A stretch of 64,000 nt of DNA, taken from contig LNEC01000013.1 of NCBI GenBank assembly GCA_001464035.1, forward strand, positions 1 through 64,000, written 5' to 3'. The notes below the pieces were generated by a model. That model was not told the origin of the DNA, did no database searches, and saw only the letters and a program-made list of their open reading frames with translations. This document shows, in pieces, positions 47,810-56,554 of the stretch. Source of the stretch: Bradyrhizobiaceae bacterium Ga0074131. GTDB lineage: Bacteria > Pseudomonadota > Alphaproteobacteria > Rhizobiales > Xanthobacteraceae. The position numbers and the translations under genes were made by a program. Each line of letters starts with the position of its first letter. Position 1 is the stretch's first letter.

Positions 47810-49051
47810 CTACTTGCGCGCGGCCTCGAAGGGAGTGATCAGATCGCCCGATTTCAGTTTCGCCGGGAACAGGATCACCTGTCTGCCCGGGGTGCGGAAC
47901 TGCTCGATGTTCTTGTCCTTGATTCCGCGGAACTGGGCCTGCACGACCCCGCTTTCCTTCCACTCGCCGTCCGCCGCGAACGTGATCGGCCCGACGATGG
48001 TCTTGTGGGTGTTCTCGCGCAGATATTTTGCCAGCGCCTTCTGGTCGAGCGACCCAACGGCCTTGATGGCCTGCTCGATCATCTGGCCGCTGGCGTAGCC
48101 GTAGGGTGCAAGGTAGTAGCCCAGCGGATCGACCTTGGCTTCCACGGCGCGCTTCGTATAGGTCTCGAAGAATGCCTTGGTGCCCTCGTTGTACATGTTG
48201 GGTTCCGGCAGCCATGTGTTGTAGTTGACGACGCCGTTGAGCAGGGAACCGAGGTTTTCCATGACGGTGCCGAACTGCAGGCCGACCATGCCGCCGCCGA
48301 AAAGCTTGACGTTGTCGCCGATCCCGATCTCGTTCACGGCGCGCAGGATTCCGGCCGAATCCGGCGGATAGGACGCGACATAGACGATGTCGGGCTTGGC
48401 GGCCTTGAGCGCGCGGAGGATGCCGGAGAACTCCACCGTGCTCGGCGGATAGGCCTGGTCGAACACCACCTGCATGCCGAGCTTGGTGGCGACTTCACGG
48501 GCGGTCTTGGCCAGGTTCTGGGCGAATTCCTGGTCCGCCGCGAGCAGCGCAATGCTCTTGCCGCCGGCCTTCTGGCCGAGATCGAGGAACGAAGACGCCC
48601 AGCTGTCGGCCGGTCCCCACGGCGCATTGTTGAACCACATGTCGTGGCCGACCTTGCTGTTCACCTGGAACGAGAAGTTGCCCATCAGCAGCATGCCGCG
48701 CTGCTTGACCAGCGGCATCAGCGGCGCCGTCGGCACGGTCGCGTAGGGCGCGAACAGGATGTCGACCTTGTCGACGTCCAGCAGCTTCGAGTAGATCGCC
48801 GGGGTTTCCGAAGCGCTCGATTTGTCGTCGTAGACGACAAGCTCGACCTTGCGGCCGAGCAGGCCGCCCCTGGCGTTGACGTCGTCCCGCCAGACCTCGA
48901 TGCCGAGCAGCGAGGCCTTGCCGCCGCCGGCCAGACCGCCGGTTTGCGCCATGCTCATGCCGATTTTGATCGGTTGCTGGGCGAGTGCGGTCGAAGCCAG
49001 CCCGAACATGGCGACGGCGAACGTGCCGCCGAGAAGCGTCCTGCGTTTCAT
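47810..49051 (-). CDS. Branched-chain amino acid ABC transporter substrate-binding protein
   Basis: 413 residues from ATG 49051 (GGGAGG close upstream). The N-terminus KRRTLLGGTFAVAMFGLASTALAQ is an export signal, possibly Tat-like with its double Arg. The mature protein is a type I periplasmic binding protein (IKIGMSMAQTGGLAGGGKASLLGIEVW; YDDKSSASETPAIYSKLL; GYYLAPYGYASGQMIEQAI). Substrate may be branched-chain amino acids, amides or another small acid; family members vary widely. First gene of the operon. The 390-base gap upstream (49052-49444) shows no gene. Confidence 0.93.
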   Translation of the reverse strand: MKRRTLLGGTFAVAMFGLASTALAQQPIKIGMSMAQTGGLAGGGKASLLGIEVWRDDVNARGGLLGRKVELVVYDDKSSASETPAIYSKLLDVDKVDILFAPYATVPTAPLMPLVKQRGMLLMGNFSFQVNSKVGHDMWFNNAPWGPADSWASSFLDLGQKAGGKSIALLAADQEFAQNLAKTAREVATKLGMQVVFDQAYPPSTVEFSGILRALKAAKPDIVYVASYPPDSAGILRAVNEIGIGDNVKLFGGGMVGLQFGTVMENLGSLLNGVVNYNTWLPEPNMYNEGTKAFFETYTKRAVEAKVDPLGYYLAPYGYASGQMIEQAIKAVGSLDQKALAKYLRENTHKTIVGPITFAADGEWKESGVVQAQFRGIKDKNIEQFRTPGRQVILFPAKLKSGDLITPFEAARK

Positions 49052-49444
49052 GTGATCCTCCCCTGTGTTTCGTTGTCGTTGCCGGCCCGCGTTCGGATGC
49101 TTCGCCCCGATTGCCACGGACAGAATCGAATAGTGACGTGCCGAAATCGGTTTCCCCGCGCCGCGCGCTCCCGTCTCACCGGCGCCGGGCTGGAGGTTAG
49201 AACTAAAGATGGCCAGGCCACAAGCCACCAGCCTCTATCGAAAGCAGAATGCCTTCATGCCGCGCCGGTGCAACTCTGGCCGACCGCGGTCGACCTCGCA
49301 TCGCGATCCGGTCATACCGCGCAAATTGCCCGTATGACGAATTCAACCGGTGCTTGCCGCACTTTTATCGATGCGTTAGGCTCCGACCATGCGCGGGCGG
49401 TCGCCTGACGCGAGCGGCACGCTGATGGCGGCTCGGGGGTTGGC

Positions 49445-51040
49445 ATGCGGGTTCTCGACGCGAAGACAAAGAGCGCCGTCCAGGCAGTCATCGATTCCAA
49501 CCGGGCTCAACTCAGCCAGTTTCCCGGCTTCGTTGCTGTCGAACCCGGTTTTCCGATCATCGATGGCAGGGTACACAAGGAGCCCGCGATCATCGTGTTC
49601 GTCGAGCACAAGAAGCCACCGTCGCATTTGCTTCCTGAAGATCGCGCACCTCGTCAGATCGGGCCGTATCGCGTCGCGGTGATGCAGGCCGATCCGCTGC
49701 GCCAGTTGATGAATCTGATGGGCGACTCGCCGATCGCGCTGAGCGTCGAAGATTCGGCATCGGGCCTCACTTATGTGGGCCTGCCGGACGATCCGATCGA
49801 CAAGCCGTTCAGGATTGCCAAGCCGATGCTTTGCCATGTCGGCCCCGATGCGGGGTGGCCCGTGCTCAAGCCGTTCCTGGAGGCGACCGAGCAGACGCTG
49901 ACGGTCGCGATGTACGACTTCAACGTCGACTATATAGCCACGACCTTCATCGAGACGATACGCGACAAGGACATCAAGGCGATCCTTACCTGGGACGACA
50001 GCATGACCGCGCCGGAAACGACGATCCGCGCGCGACTCAGAAACAAGCTCGGAGACAATCTCGACGGCTGGATCGTGCGTTGCGGCGGCGGCCGCCGCTT
50101 TGCGAGCGCCTATCACGAAAAGGTCGCGGTGCGGGATTCCGAGGCCTTCTGGCTTTCCAGCGGCAACTGGAGCAAGCGAAGCCAGCCGGAGATCGACCCG
50201 ATCGGAGATCCGGACTCCGCCAGAGGCATGTACAGCAAGGGCAACCGCGAGTGGCACATCATCGTCGAGGATGCGGCGCTCGCCGAACTGTTCGAAATGT
50301 ACATCAAGCATGATCGCGACGGGTCCGAGGTGGAAGCGAACGCGGGCGAACCCGGCGTGGAACTGGATCAGCCGGAGCCGCCGCGGCTGCCGGACCTTTT
50401 CGTCCCGGTCGACCAGTTGTTCGACGAGGCGGAATTCGACGTGCCGACGCCGGTCGCGCCGCAGATACTGCCGACCACGCCGCGCGACGTCGTCGTCCTT
50501 CCGGTGCTGACGCCCGACAATTACAGCAAGCGGGTCCGGGCGCTGATCGGCGGCGCCAGGCGATCGATCTACCTGCAGTTTTCCTACATCACCTATAGCG
50601 AGAAGGAGGTCGACAGGGATTTCACGGCCATCCTCGAAGCGCTGGCCGAGTTGAGCAACAGGATCACCATGGATGTCAGGATCATCGTCGGCAGCACGGG
50701 CGCTGCCGAAAAAATCCGCAAGCTGGTCGAGGCCGGCTTCAAGGAAACCGTGTTCCGGACCCAGTCCAATGTCCACAACAAGGGCATCGTCGTCGACGGC
50801 GAGACGGTTCTGGTGTCCAGTACCAACTGGTCAGGCGACGGCGTCGTGCGAAACCGCGACGCCGGCCTGATCATCCACGACAAGGAGATCGCCGATTACT
50901 ATCAATCCGTCTTCCTGTTCGACTGGGAAAACAGGGCCAACGCTTTTCTCGAAGACGATCCGCCGGTCACCATTGCGCCTGACGGTGCGGAGACGCCGCC
51001 CGGGATGGTACGGATGTCGTGGCGGGAGTATTATGGCTGA
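49445..51040 (+). CDS. Phospholipase-D-fold protein with two HKD motifs
   Basis: 531 residues, no signal peptide or membrane helix. Two HxKxxxxD motifs are intact: H224/K226/D231 (YHEKVAVRD) and H444/K446/D451 (VHNKGIVVD), each followed by SSxNWS. Members cut phosphodiester bonds in lipids or nucleic acids. The first 90 residues form an extra module (GFPIIDGRVHKEPAIIVFVEHKKPPSHL) resembling the short domain in front of some bacterial trypsin-like peptidases. An acidic linker lies at 285-340. First of four co-directional genes with an astacin-type and a caspase-like protease. Confidence 0.88.
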   Translation: MRVLDAKTKSAVQAVIDSNRAQLSQFPGFVAVEPGFPIIDGRVHKEPAIIVFVEHKKPPSHLLPEDRAPRQIGPYRVAVMQADPLRQLMNLMGDSPIALSVEDSASGLTYVGLPDDPIDKPFRIAKPMLCHVGPDAGWPVLKPFLEATEQTLTVAMYDFNVDYIATTFIETIRDKDIKAILTWDDSMTAPETTIRARLRNKLGDNLDGWIVRCGGGRRFASAYHEKVAVRDSEAFWLSSGNWSKRSQPEIDPIGDPDSARGMYSKGNREWHIIVEDAALAELFEMYIKHDRDGSEVEANAGEPGVELDQPEPPRLPDLFVPVDQLFDEAEFDVPTPVAPQILPTTPRDVVVLPVLTPDNYSKRVRALIGGARRSIYLQFSYITYSEKEVDRDFTAILEALAELSNRITMDVRIIVGSTGAAEKIRKLVEAGFKETVFRTQSNVHNKGIVVDGETVLVSSTNWSGDGVVRNRDAGLIIHDKEIADYYQSVFLFDWENRANAFLEDDPPVTIAPDGAETPPGMVRMSWREYYG

Positions 51041-51185
51041 GCCGGCATCCGCGCCGGTTGACTGCATTTGAAGGAGTTGAGTACCCGTTATCCCGGCTGG
51101 TCAGACGAGCCCGGCTGATTGCTTTGTTGGTTTTGCAAGTTCCCGATTGAATCGCGCGGTGCGCCATTGCAGCAGGGGGAAGATC

Positions 51186-51974
51186 ATGAGTAGCGAAGGA
51201 TTTCTCACCGGCAACCTGTCCGGCACCACCTGGATCAAGCCGTTCGGCCATTCGTGGAAGGAGGTCACTTATTCAGCCGTCGATGGCCTTGCGGTGTTCG
51301 AAGGGTGCATCATCCTCGGCACCGTGACGCAGGCACAGGCCGTCAAGGAGTTCTTTGCGAACAACCCTGCTGCGACCCGGGAAGGTGTCGAAATGTTCGG
51401 CTCCGGAATTCTCGGCAAGCAGTTCCGCTGGGAAAACAATACCATCCCGTTCGAAATCGATCCCGCCTTGCCGAACCAGCAACGCGTGCTTGATGCGGTC
51501 GAGCACTGGAAGGACAACACCCCGATCAAGTTCGTGCCGCGGGTCGCCGACGACCCCGCGCACTTCGACTATGTCGTGTTCCGTTCCGGCGGCGGATGTG
51601 CCTCTGCCGTCGGCCGGCGCGGCGGGCGCCAGGACATCATTCTCGGACCGGCCTGCAGCACGGGTAACTGCATTCATGAGATCGGACATGCCGTGGGCCT
51701 GTGGCACGAGCAGAGCCGGAAGGACCGCGACGACTTCGTCGATATCAACTGGGCCAGCATCCGCCCCGATGCGAAGCACAATTTCGACCAGCATGTCCTC
51801 GATGGCATTGACCTCGGCACCTATGACTACGAATCGATCATGCACTATCCGAAGGACGCCTTCACGGCCGACGGTCAGGACACCATCGTTCCAAGACAGC
51901 CTGTCGAGATAGGGCAGCGCAGGAAGCTGAGTGCGGGCGATATTGATTCGGTTAAAAGACTCATCGCCTCGTGA
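51186..51974 (+). CDS. Astacin-type zinc metalloprotease without signal peptide
   Basis: 262 residues. The zinc motif HEIGHAVGLWHEQSRKDRD supplies H164, H168 and H174 with catalytic E165; the Met-turn ESIMHYP gives Tyr221, the astacin-specific fifth ligand. Residues 1-80 form a non-catalytic N-terminal region in place of a classic secretion signal and propeptide, which is unusual since known astacins are exported. ATG 51186 follows GGGGGAAG. The caspase-like gene starts ten bases later, so the two are surely co-translated. Confidence 0.9.
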   Translation: MSSEGFLTGNLSGTTWIKPFGHSWKEVTYSAVDGLAVFEGCIILGTVTQAQAVKEFFANNPAATREGVEMFGSGILGKQFRWENNTIPFEIDPALPNQQRVLDAVEHWKDNTPIKFVPRVADDPAHFDYVVFRSGGGCASAVGRRGGRQDIILGPACSTGNCIHEIGHAVGLWHEQSRKDRDDFVDINWASIRPDAKHNFDQHVLDGIDLGTYDYESIMHYPKDAFTADGQDTIVPRQPVEIGQRRKLSAGDIDSVKRLIAS

Positions 51975-51984
51975 GAGATCGACC

Positions 51985-53157
51985 ATGGCTCTCGTCATCG
52001 ACAACAGGGCGACAGTCAACGGACCCGGCGTCCACCTCCTGATCGTCGGCGTCAGCGACTACCTGAACCTGCCCGGCCATCAGGATATGCCGCGGGAGGA
52101 AACCTGGTTTCTGAACAAGCTTACCTCGCCGGCGCTGAGCGCCTTCAAGATCCACCAGTTTCTCACCAGGGGTCCGCTGGCGCTGCCGCTCAAGACGGCC
52201 AGGCTCCTGCTGTCGCCGTCCCAGGTCGAACTCAATGCCGCGCCGGCGCTCGCCACGGCGGGCGCCGGCCGCGCCAGCCGGGCGGAATTCGAAGTCGACG
52301 CCCTTGCCTGGCGCGAGGACGCCAAGGCGAATCCCGGGGATATGACGATCTTCTATTTCTCCGGGCACGGAATGCAGCGCGGGCCCGAGGACGGCGTGCT
52401 GATGCTCGAGGATTTCCTGGCCCCCGGCGGGATTCTGAACAAGTGCTTCGAGGTCAGCGATCTCAAGGCCGGCATGGCGCCATCCCGGACCTTTCCCGAC
52501 ATCGCTCTCACCCAGTTCTACTTCGTCGATGCATGCATGGCGCGCGAGGCGGTGCAAACGAAGTATGTCAGTCTGACGGTGCCGGAAGTGTTCAGCGCGG
52601 AACTCAATATCGTCGACAGGCGGTGGGCGCCGCTGATATTCAGCGCCGTGGACGGCGCGGTTTCACTCGGCCTCAACGGCAAGCCGAGTCATTTCGCCGA
52701 AGCGCTCACTTTGGCCCTGGAACGCGGAGCCGAGGAGGCGGTCGAGCTCAACGGCAATACGGTCTGGCCGGTCACTCCGCTGACGATCAAGACCGCGGTG
52801 GATCTGTACTACAGCAAACACAAACTGGGCGACGTGAAGCTCGGCGGAATTGTCGGCCAACCGGTCATTCGCTACCTTGCAGGCCCGCCGGACGTCGACA
52901 TTTCCGTGGTGGTCAGGCCGCCCGATGGTCTGGGCAACCCCTGCGGCGTCTTCCTGTTCGACGACAATGGCGTCCCCGTGCCGGACTGCAACCCCATCGA
53001 GCGGACGCAGTTTGAAACCACCGTAAAGGCCGGGATATACCGGATCAGCGTGGATTCCGCGCAGCTCAGAGCCAGTCCGTACCGCTCGCCAAGCAAATAT
53101 CTGACGCAGAAAGGGCCATGGCCCTGGCAGCACAATGTTACGTCCCTGCTGAGATGA
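51985..53157 (+). CDS. Caspase-like (C14/metacaspase-fold) cysteine protease
   Basis: 390 residues. The caspase dyad is complete: His128 in IFYFSGHGM and Cys184 in FYFVDACMA, preceded by the core strand GVHLLIVGVSDY. Residues 195-290 complete the fold; residues 305-390 form a beta-rich C-terminal module (VVVRPPDGLGNPCGVFLF; KAGIYRISVDS). Such bacterial caspases serve as effectors or regulators in immunity or cell death systems. Internal ATG 51985 is preferred to a longer reading inside the astacin gene. Confidence 0.88.
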   Translation: MALVIDNRATVNGPGVHLLIVGVSDYLNLPGHQDMPREETWFLNKLTSPALSAFKIHQFLTRGPLALPLKTARLLLSPSQVELNAAPALATAGAGRASRAEFEVDALAWREDAKANPGDMTIFYFSGHGMQRGPEDGVLMLEDFLAPGGILNKCFEVSDLKAGMAPSRTFPDIALTQFYFVDACMAREAVQTKYVSLTVPEVFSAELNIVDRRWAPLIFSAVDGAVSLGLNGKPSHFAEALTLALERGAEEAVELNGNTVWPVTPLTIKTAVDLYYSKHKLGDVKLGGIVGQPVIRYLAGPPDVDISVVVRPPDGLGNPCGVFLFDDNGVPVPDCNPIERTQFETTVKAGIYRISVDSAQLRASPYRSPSKYLTQKGPWPWQHNVTSLLR

Positions 53158-53188
53158 TGTCGTGCCGTCGCCGGAGAGAGCTTGTGTC

Positions 53189-54325
53189 ATGGCAGATCCA
53201 ATGGCTTCGCTGACCGTCAGACTGGACGCGCCGTCGAACCTGCGATGGAGCGGCACGTTCCCGGTCGAGGTGCGCGATTGCGCCAGATTGGTGCTCACCG
53301 CCAGGGGCGTCAGCGGGGGCAAGCTTGAAGTCCCTGCCGGCCGGTACTTCGTGACCGCGATGCTGCCGAACGGCCAGCAGGCCTCGGTCGACGACATCGT
53401 GGATCTGAAGGCCGGCGAAGATCGGGAGGTGAGGGTGTCGGTGACCGATCTCGATTTCCCGGTTCCCCTGCAGAACGTCACCACGCTGGGCGATTCCGTG
53501 CGGGAGTTCGCCCGTCCGGTGACGCAGTATTTTACCTCCCACAATGTCGCCATCCTGAAGGGAAACTGGCTCGCCGCCAGAATTGCTCCGAACCCGGCTC
53601 CGCTGCTGCGCGAACCGACGGCACGATCGAGCCTCGAGATCAGGTTCGCGGATACCGGCGAGGGGCGCGCCAGCTGGCTCGAAATCTCCGGATCCGGAAA
53701 ATCCATCTACATCGCGGTGCCCGTCGACCAGGGTCGCTCCACCACCGTACAATGGGAACTGAACTCCAGGACCGAAGAACTCAAGCTGCGCTTCGATTTC
53801 AACGAAGGCGAGCTCAACTCGTTCTTCGACTTCATCCGGAGCGATCAGGCACGCGAGGCGAGGGCGATCGGACAATCGATCATCGCGCAATCCGAGCGGT
53901 ACATGACCGACAGGACGCAGTCGCCGCTGCGGGCGATCCTGGGCGCCTACGTTCTGCTGCGCGCCGACGAACTCGACGGCATGAACCTTTGGACCGGCAA
54001 CCTGGTCAATTGGTGCGGATGGTCGCCCGACGCGCTGGCGCTGCGAATCGAATATCTCGCGCGGGCCGGCGACCATGAGGAAGCCCTCAAGCTGCTGCTG
54101 AAAGTGCCGAATTGCGGAACGCCGTGGTTTCGCTCGGGCGTCGGCTATCTGGAAAAGCGGGCCAAGCTCTATGTCGCCGTCGCGGCCACGAAGCGGTCCA
54201 GTCTGCAGATCGGCCAGGCCGATCTCGATCGGATCACGCGGATTGCAACGGTGTTCGGCGAACTCGCCGCGGCGCTGGATATGGCGCATTCCACCAGCGT
54301 ATTCCGCATGCCGCCCGTCGCCTGA
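53189..54325 (+). CDS. Caspase-associated partner protein (beta module plus helical repeat domain)
   Basis: 378 residues, no signal peptide. Residues 1-90 are a beta domain (KLEVPAGRYFVTAMLPNGQQ) similar in style to the C-terminal module of the upstream caspase-like protein. A middle domain (about 95-215) is followed by a helical domain with SPLRAILGAYVLLRADELDG, NLWTGNLVNWCGWSPDALAL and an alpha-hairpin RAGDHEEALKLLLKVP. This last domain recurs, by my recollection, in proteins next to bacterial caspase or CHAT proteases. It starts 31 bases after the caspase-like gene. No catalytic motif seen; an adaptor or inhibitor role is inference. Confidence 0.75.
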   Translation: MADPMASLTVRLDAPSNLRWSGTFPVEVRDCARLVLTARGVSGGKLEVPAGRYFVTAMLPNGQQASVDDIVDLKAGEDREVRVSVTDLDFPVPLQNVTTLGDSVREFARPVTQYFTSHNVAILKGNWLAARIAPNPAPLLREPTARSSLEIRFADTGEGRASWLEISGSGKSIYIAVPVDQGRSTTVQWELNSRTEELKLRFDFNEGELNSFFDFIRSDQAREARAIGQSIIAQSERYMTDRTQSPLRAILGAYVLLRADELDGMNLWTGNLVNWCGWSPDALALRIEYLARAGDHEEALKLLLKVPNCGTPWFRSGVGYLEKRAKLYVAVAATKRSSLQIGQADLDRITRIATVFGELAAALDMAHSTSVFRMPPVA

Positions 54326-54390
54326 TGTGCTGCGGCGGTATCGAAGCGACGCCGGTTGCATGACGCGCCGGCCATGCCGGCCGATCGCCG

Positions 54391-54732
54391 TCATATCTGG
54401 CGTACGTCGATGATGTTTCCATCGACGTCGCCTTCGGTCCACGGAATTGCGGTAGTCGACAGAAAGTCGCCCCGCCTGAGCGCCCCCGGCCCGGATCGCC
54501 GGATTTCCGCCGACAGGGTGTAGGACGCCGACGTCGGAAGGCGTTTCGGAACGGCAAGGGAAAACGGAATCCGGTCGAGCGTGCCGCTGACCGGCGCGAT
54601 CACGGTTTCGGCGATGCGGACCGAAGGCGCGTCGATCGTGCTGACGTCGTCGAGCCCGACAATGGCCGTCGCGCCGTCGAGCCATTGGGATGACGGCAGC
54701 CTGATCCATCCGGTGATGGTAAATGTCGCCAT
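54391..54732 (-). CDS. YbaY-family beta-sandwich protein
   Basis: 113 residues from ATG 54732. The order DGATAIVGLDDVSTIDAPSV, an Ile/Pro core, SASYTLSAEIRRSG and GDFLSTTAIPW matches the YbaY/type III secretion pilotin-like family, but there is no lipobox Cys or signal peptide, so it may be cytosolic. It converges with the caspase cluster (65 bases between stops). The open frame runs upstream through the tRNA-like repeat, which is clearly not coding. Confidence 0.7.
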   Translation of the reverse strand: MATFTITGWIRLPSSQWLDGATAIVGLDDVSTIDAPSVRIAETVIAPVSGTLDRIPFSLAVPKRLPTSASYTLSAEIRRSGPGALRRGDFLSTTAIPWTEGDVDGNIIDVRQI

Positions 54733-54782
54733 CCGAAATGCCCGTTGGCCGCAGGCCCATGGCCTGTCCGGCGAAACATGTA

Positions 54783-54930
54783 TGGGCCCAGCGGGACTTG
54801 AACCTGCAACCAGGCCGTTATGAGCGCAGGACTCTACCGGCAAGTTCGAGCAACTTCAGCGTTTTCCGATCAAGATCATTCACGTGCGTGCGCGTTTGTA
54901 CACGGGGTTTCTGGCGGATAACTGGTGGCA
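54783..54930 (-). repeat. tRNA-like direct repeat A (CAU anticodon arm to 3' end), putative attachment site
   Basis: On the minus strand this reads as the 3' part of a tRNA: anticodon loop CTCATAA, variable region, T-arm GGTTCAAGTCC and acceptor end GGGCCCA. The 5' half is missing and the anticodon stem does not pair, so it is a remnant. The tail of the block (GGGTTTCTGGCGGATAACTG) matches the copy at 62106-62250 in order, orientation and spacing. The 434 bases from here to the next gene (54931-55364) contain no recognisable gene. Confidence 0.7.
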
Positions 54931-55364
54931 TAGATGGCCGCCCGCCAACCGCTAAAAGGCCTCGACCGGACGGGTACGCGTTTCGTCCGTCATCCCGGAT
55001 CCCGGCCAGCCATTCATTTTGCACTGGCGAAGCGGGTTTCAACGTCTTCAGCGCGCGAGGTGAGGTGGCGGGAATTTCCCGGTGTCCTGGGAGGCGCAAC
55101 GGCGACGTGTCTGCGTCCTGCAGCAGCGCAGCAACCGGAACGCACGCAGCGAATCGGTGGCTCTTGCTTGCGGCGCCAAACGACCCGGAAGTTTCAGGCG
55201 GACGTCGGGGCGTTTGTGTGGGCATTGGCGCCAAGTCCTTACGGTCGATTCATTCTGACTAGGACAGCATTGCTGACTATCCGATGTTTTCTTATTCTGC
55301 TTTGCTCGCCTTTTTCTGTTTGGTATGTTTTTCCTCTTTCTTATGAAGATTATGGAGGACATCC

Positions 55365-56375
55365 ATGACAGTGATCAGCGTCTCGCGACGTCAGGTCCTC
55401 GTGGGCACAACGGTGGCCCTCAGCAGCGGCGCTTTTGGCGGTCTACACATACGAACGGCGCATGCTAAAGCCCCGCGCGCCATTGACCAGGCACCGTGCT
55501 ATTACCGCTTCAACCACGGTAAGATGCAAGCAACGATTGTCTCCGACGGGCCTTTGCGGCTCGGTGATGCCTCCGCAGGCTTCCTTGGAGCACCCAAGGA
55601 AGAAATCACGAAGATGCTTACGGATAATTTTCTGCCGCTCACCAACTTCATGCTCGAGCAGAATGTCTTGGTATTAAATACCGGTGACAAGATGGTGCTC
55701 TTCGACACCGGCATGGGATCATCGAGAATCTTTGGGCCGAGTACGGGCAAACTCCTCTCGACTCTCGAAGCTGCCGGTATAGATCCCAAGGATATCGACG
55801 CTGTGGTGCTGACGCATGGCCATCATGACCACTGCTGGGGGATTATGGCCGACGATGGCAGCAGCAATTTTCCCAACGCGCAATTCTACATCTCAAAAGC
55901 CGATTTCGACTTCTGGACCGACGCAGCCAAACTGGGCATGACGGACCCACCCTACATGAAAGTGACCGTGGCGGGTGCGCGCAAGCATTTGCTCCCAATC
56001 CGTGACCGAATGGTTTTCATCAAGGACGGGCAGGAATTCCTGCCAGGCATCCAGGCAATGTTGACGCCCGGTCACACCGTTGGGCACATGGTGTTCATGA
56101 TCACATCTGACGGTAAGACGCTAGCTGTAATTGGCGACCTCACGCATCATCAAGTCCTGCTGATGCTGAAGCCGCGCCTCCAGTTTGTCAACGATACGGA
56201 CCCCAAGCAGGGAGCCGATACGCGCGTGCGGGTGCTCGATATGCTTGCCTCTAACAGGATCCCGCTCCTTGGCTATCATTTCCCGTGGCCTGGAATCGGC
56301 CATGTCGCCAAGCTCGGCGAGGGATTCCAATACTTCCCTACTCCGATGGAGATGCTTGTATATCAGGATACGTGA
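55365..56375 (+). CDS. Tat-exported metallo-beta-lactamase-fold hydrolase
   Basis: 336 residues. The N-terminus SVSRRQVLVGTTVALSSGAF is a twin-arginine signal. The metal motif LTHGHHDHCWG, a later histidine in PGHTVGHMVF and Asp/His in GDLTHHQ give the metallo-beta-lactamase binuclear site. The layout is like AHL-lactonase or aryl-hydrolase types, substrate unknown. Base composition is visibly less GC-rich than the surroundings, as is the AT-rich promoter region at 55260-55350. Lies inside the tRNA-repeat-bounded segment. Confidence 0.87.
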   Translation: MTVISVSRRQVLVGTTVALSSGAFGGLHIRTAHAKAPRAIDQAPCYYRFNHGKMQATIVSDGPLRLGDASAGFLGAPKEEITKMLTDNFLPLTNFMLEQNVLVLNTGDKMVLFDTGMGSSRIFGPSTGKLLSTLEAAGIDPKDIDAVVLTHGHHDHCWGIMADDGSSNFPNAQFYISKADFDFWTDAAKLGMTDPPYMKVTVAGARKHLLPIRDRMVFIKDGQEFLPGIQAMLTPGHTVGHMVFMITSDGKTLAVIGDLTHHQVLLMLKPRLQFVNDTDPKQGADTRVRVLDMLASNRIPLLGYHFPWPGIGHVAKLGEGFQYFPTPMEMLVYQDT

Positions 56376-56514
56376 GGAGGCGCGTCGACACGCCGCGGAG
56401 ACATACAATGCCGTTGGATATGATCTCCGCTTGAGAGAGTAACCTCGCTGGATGCATTGACCGTGGCGCCAGGGCGCTTGAAGTTGTCAATCATTTTGTT
56501 TACCTCGTAGGACT

Positions 56515-56529
56515 AAGGGCGACGCCCTT
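56515..56529 (-). terminator. Hairpin downstream of the cyclase-STAND-FGE gene
   Basis: AAGGGC (56515-56520) pairs with GCCCTT (56524-56529) across a three-base loop, 26 bases beyond the stop of the gene ending at 56555. No long T-run follows, so it may be a terminator or a DNA hairpin of another use (see findings). Confidence 0.4.
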
Positions 56530-56554
56530 GGTCCCGATGAACTAAGGGTAAGAC

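Noticed and set aside
49445..54325. Reading the locus as a CRISPR-linked caspase (Craspase) or TIR-caspase (Thoeris-type) system
   Set aside because: No CRISPR array, Cas gene or TIR domain is present in the window.
54783..54843. Intact tRNA gene with CAU anticodon
   Set aside because: Only the anticodon loop to acceptor end is present; the 5' acceptor and D-arm are missing and the anticodon stem does not pair.
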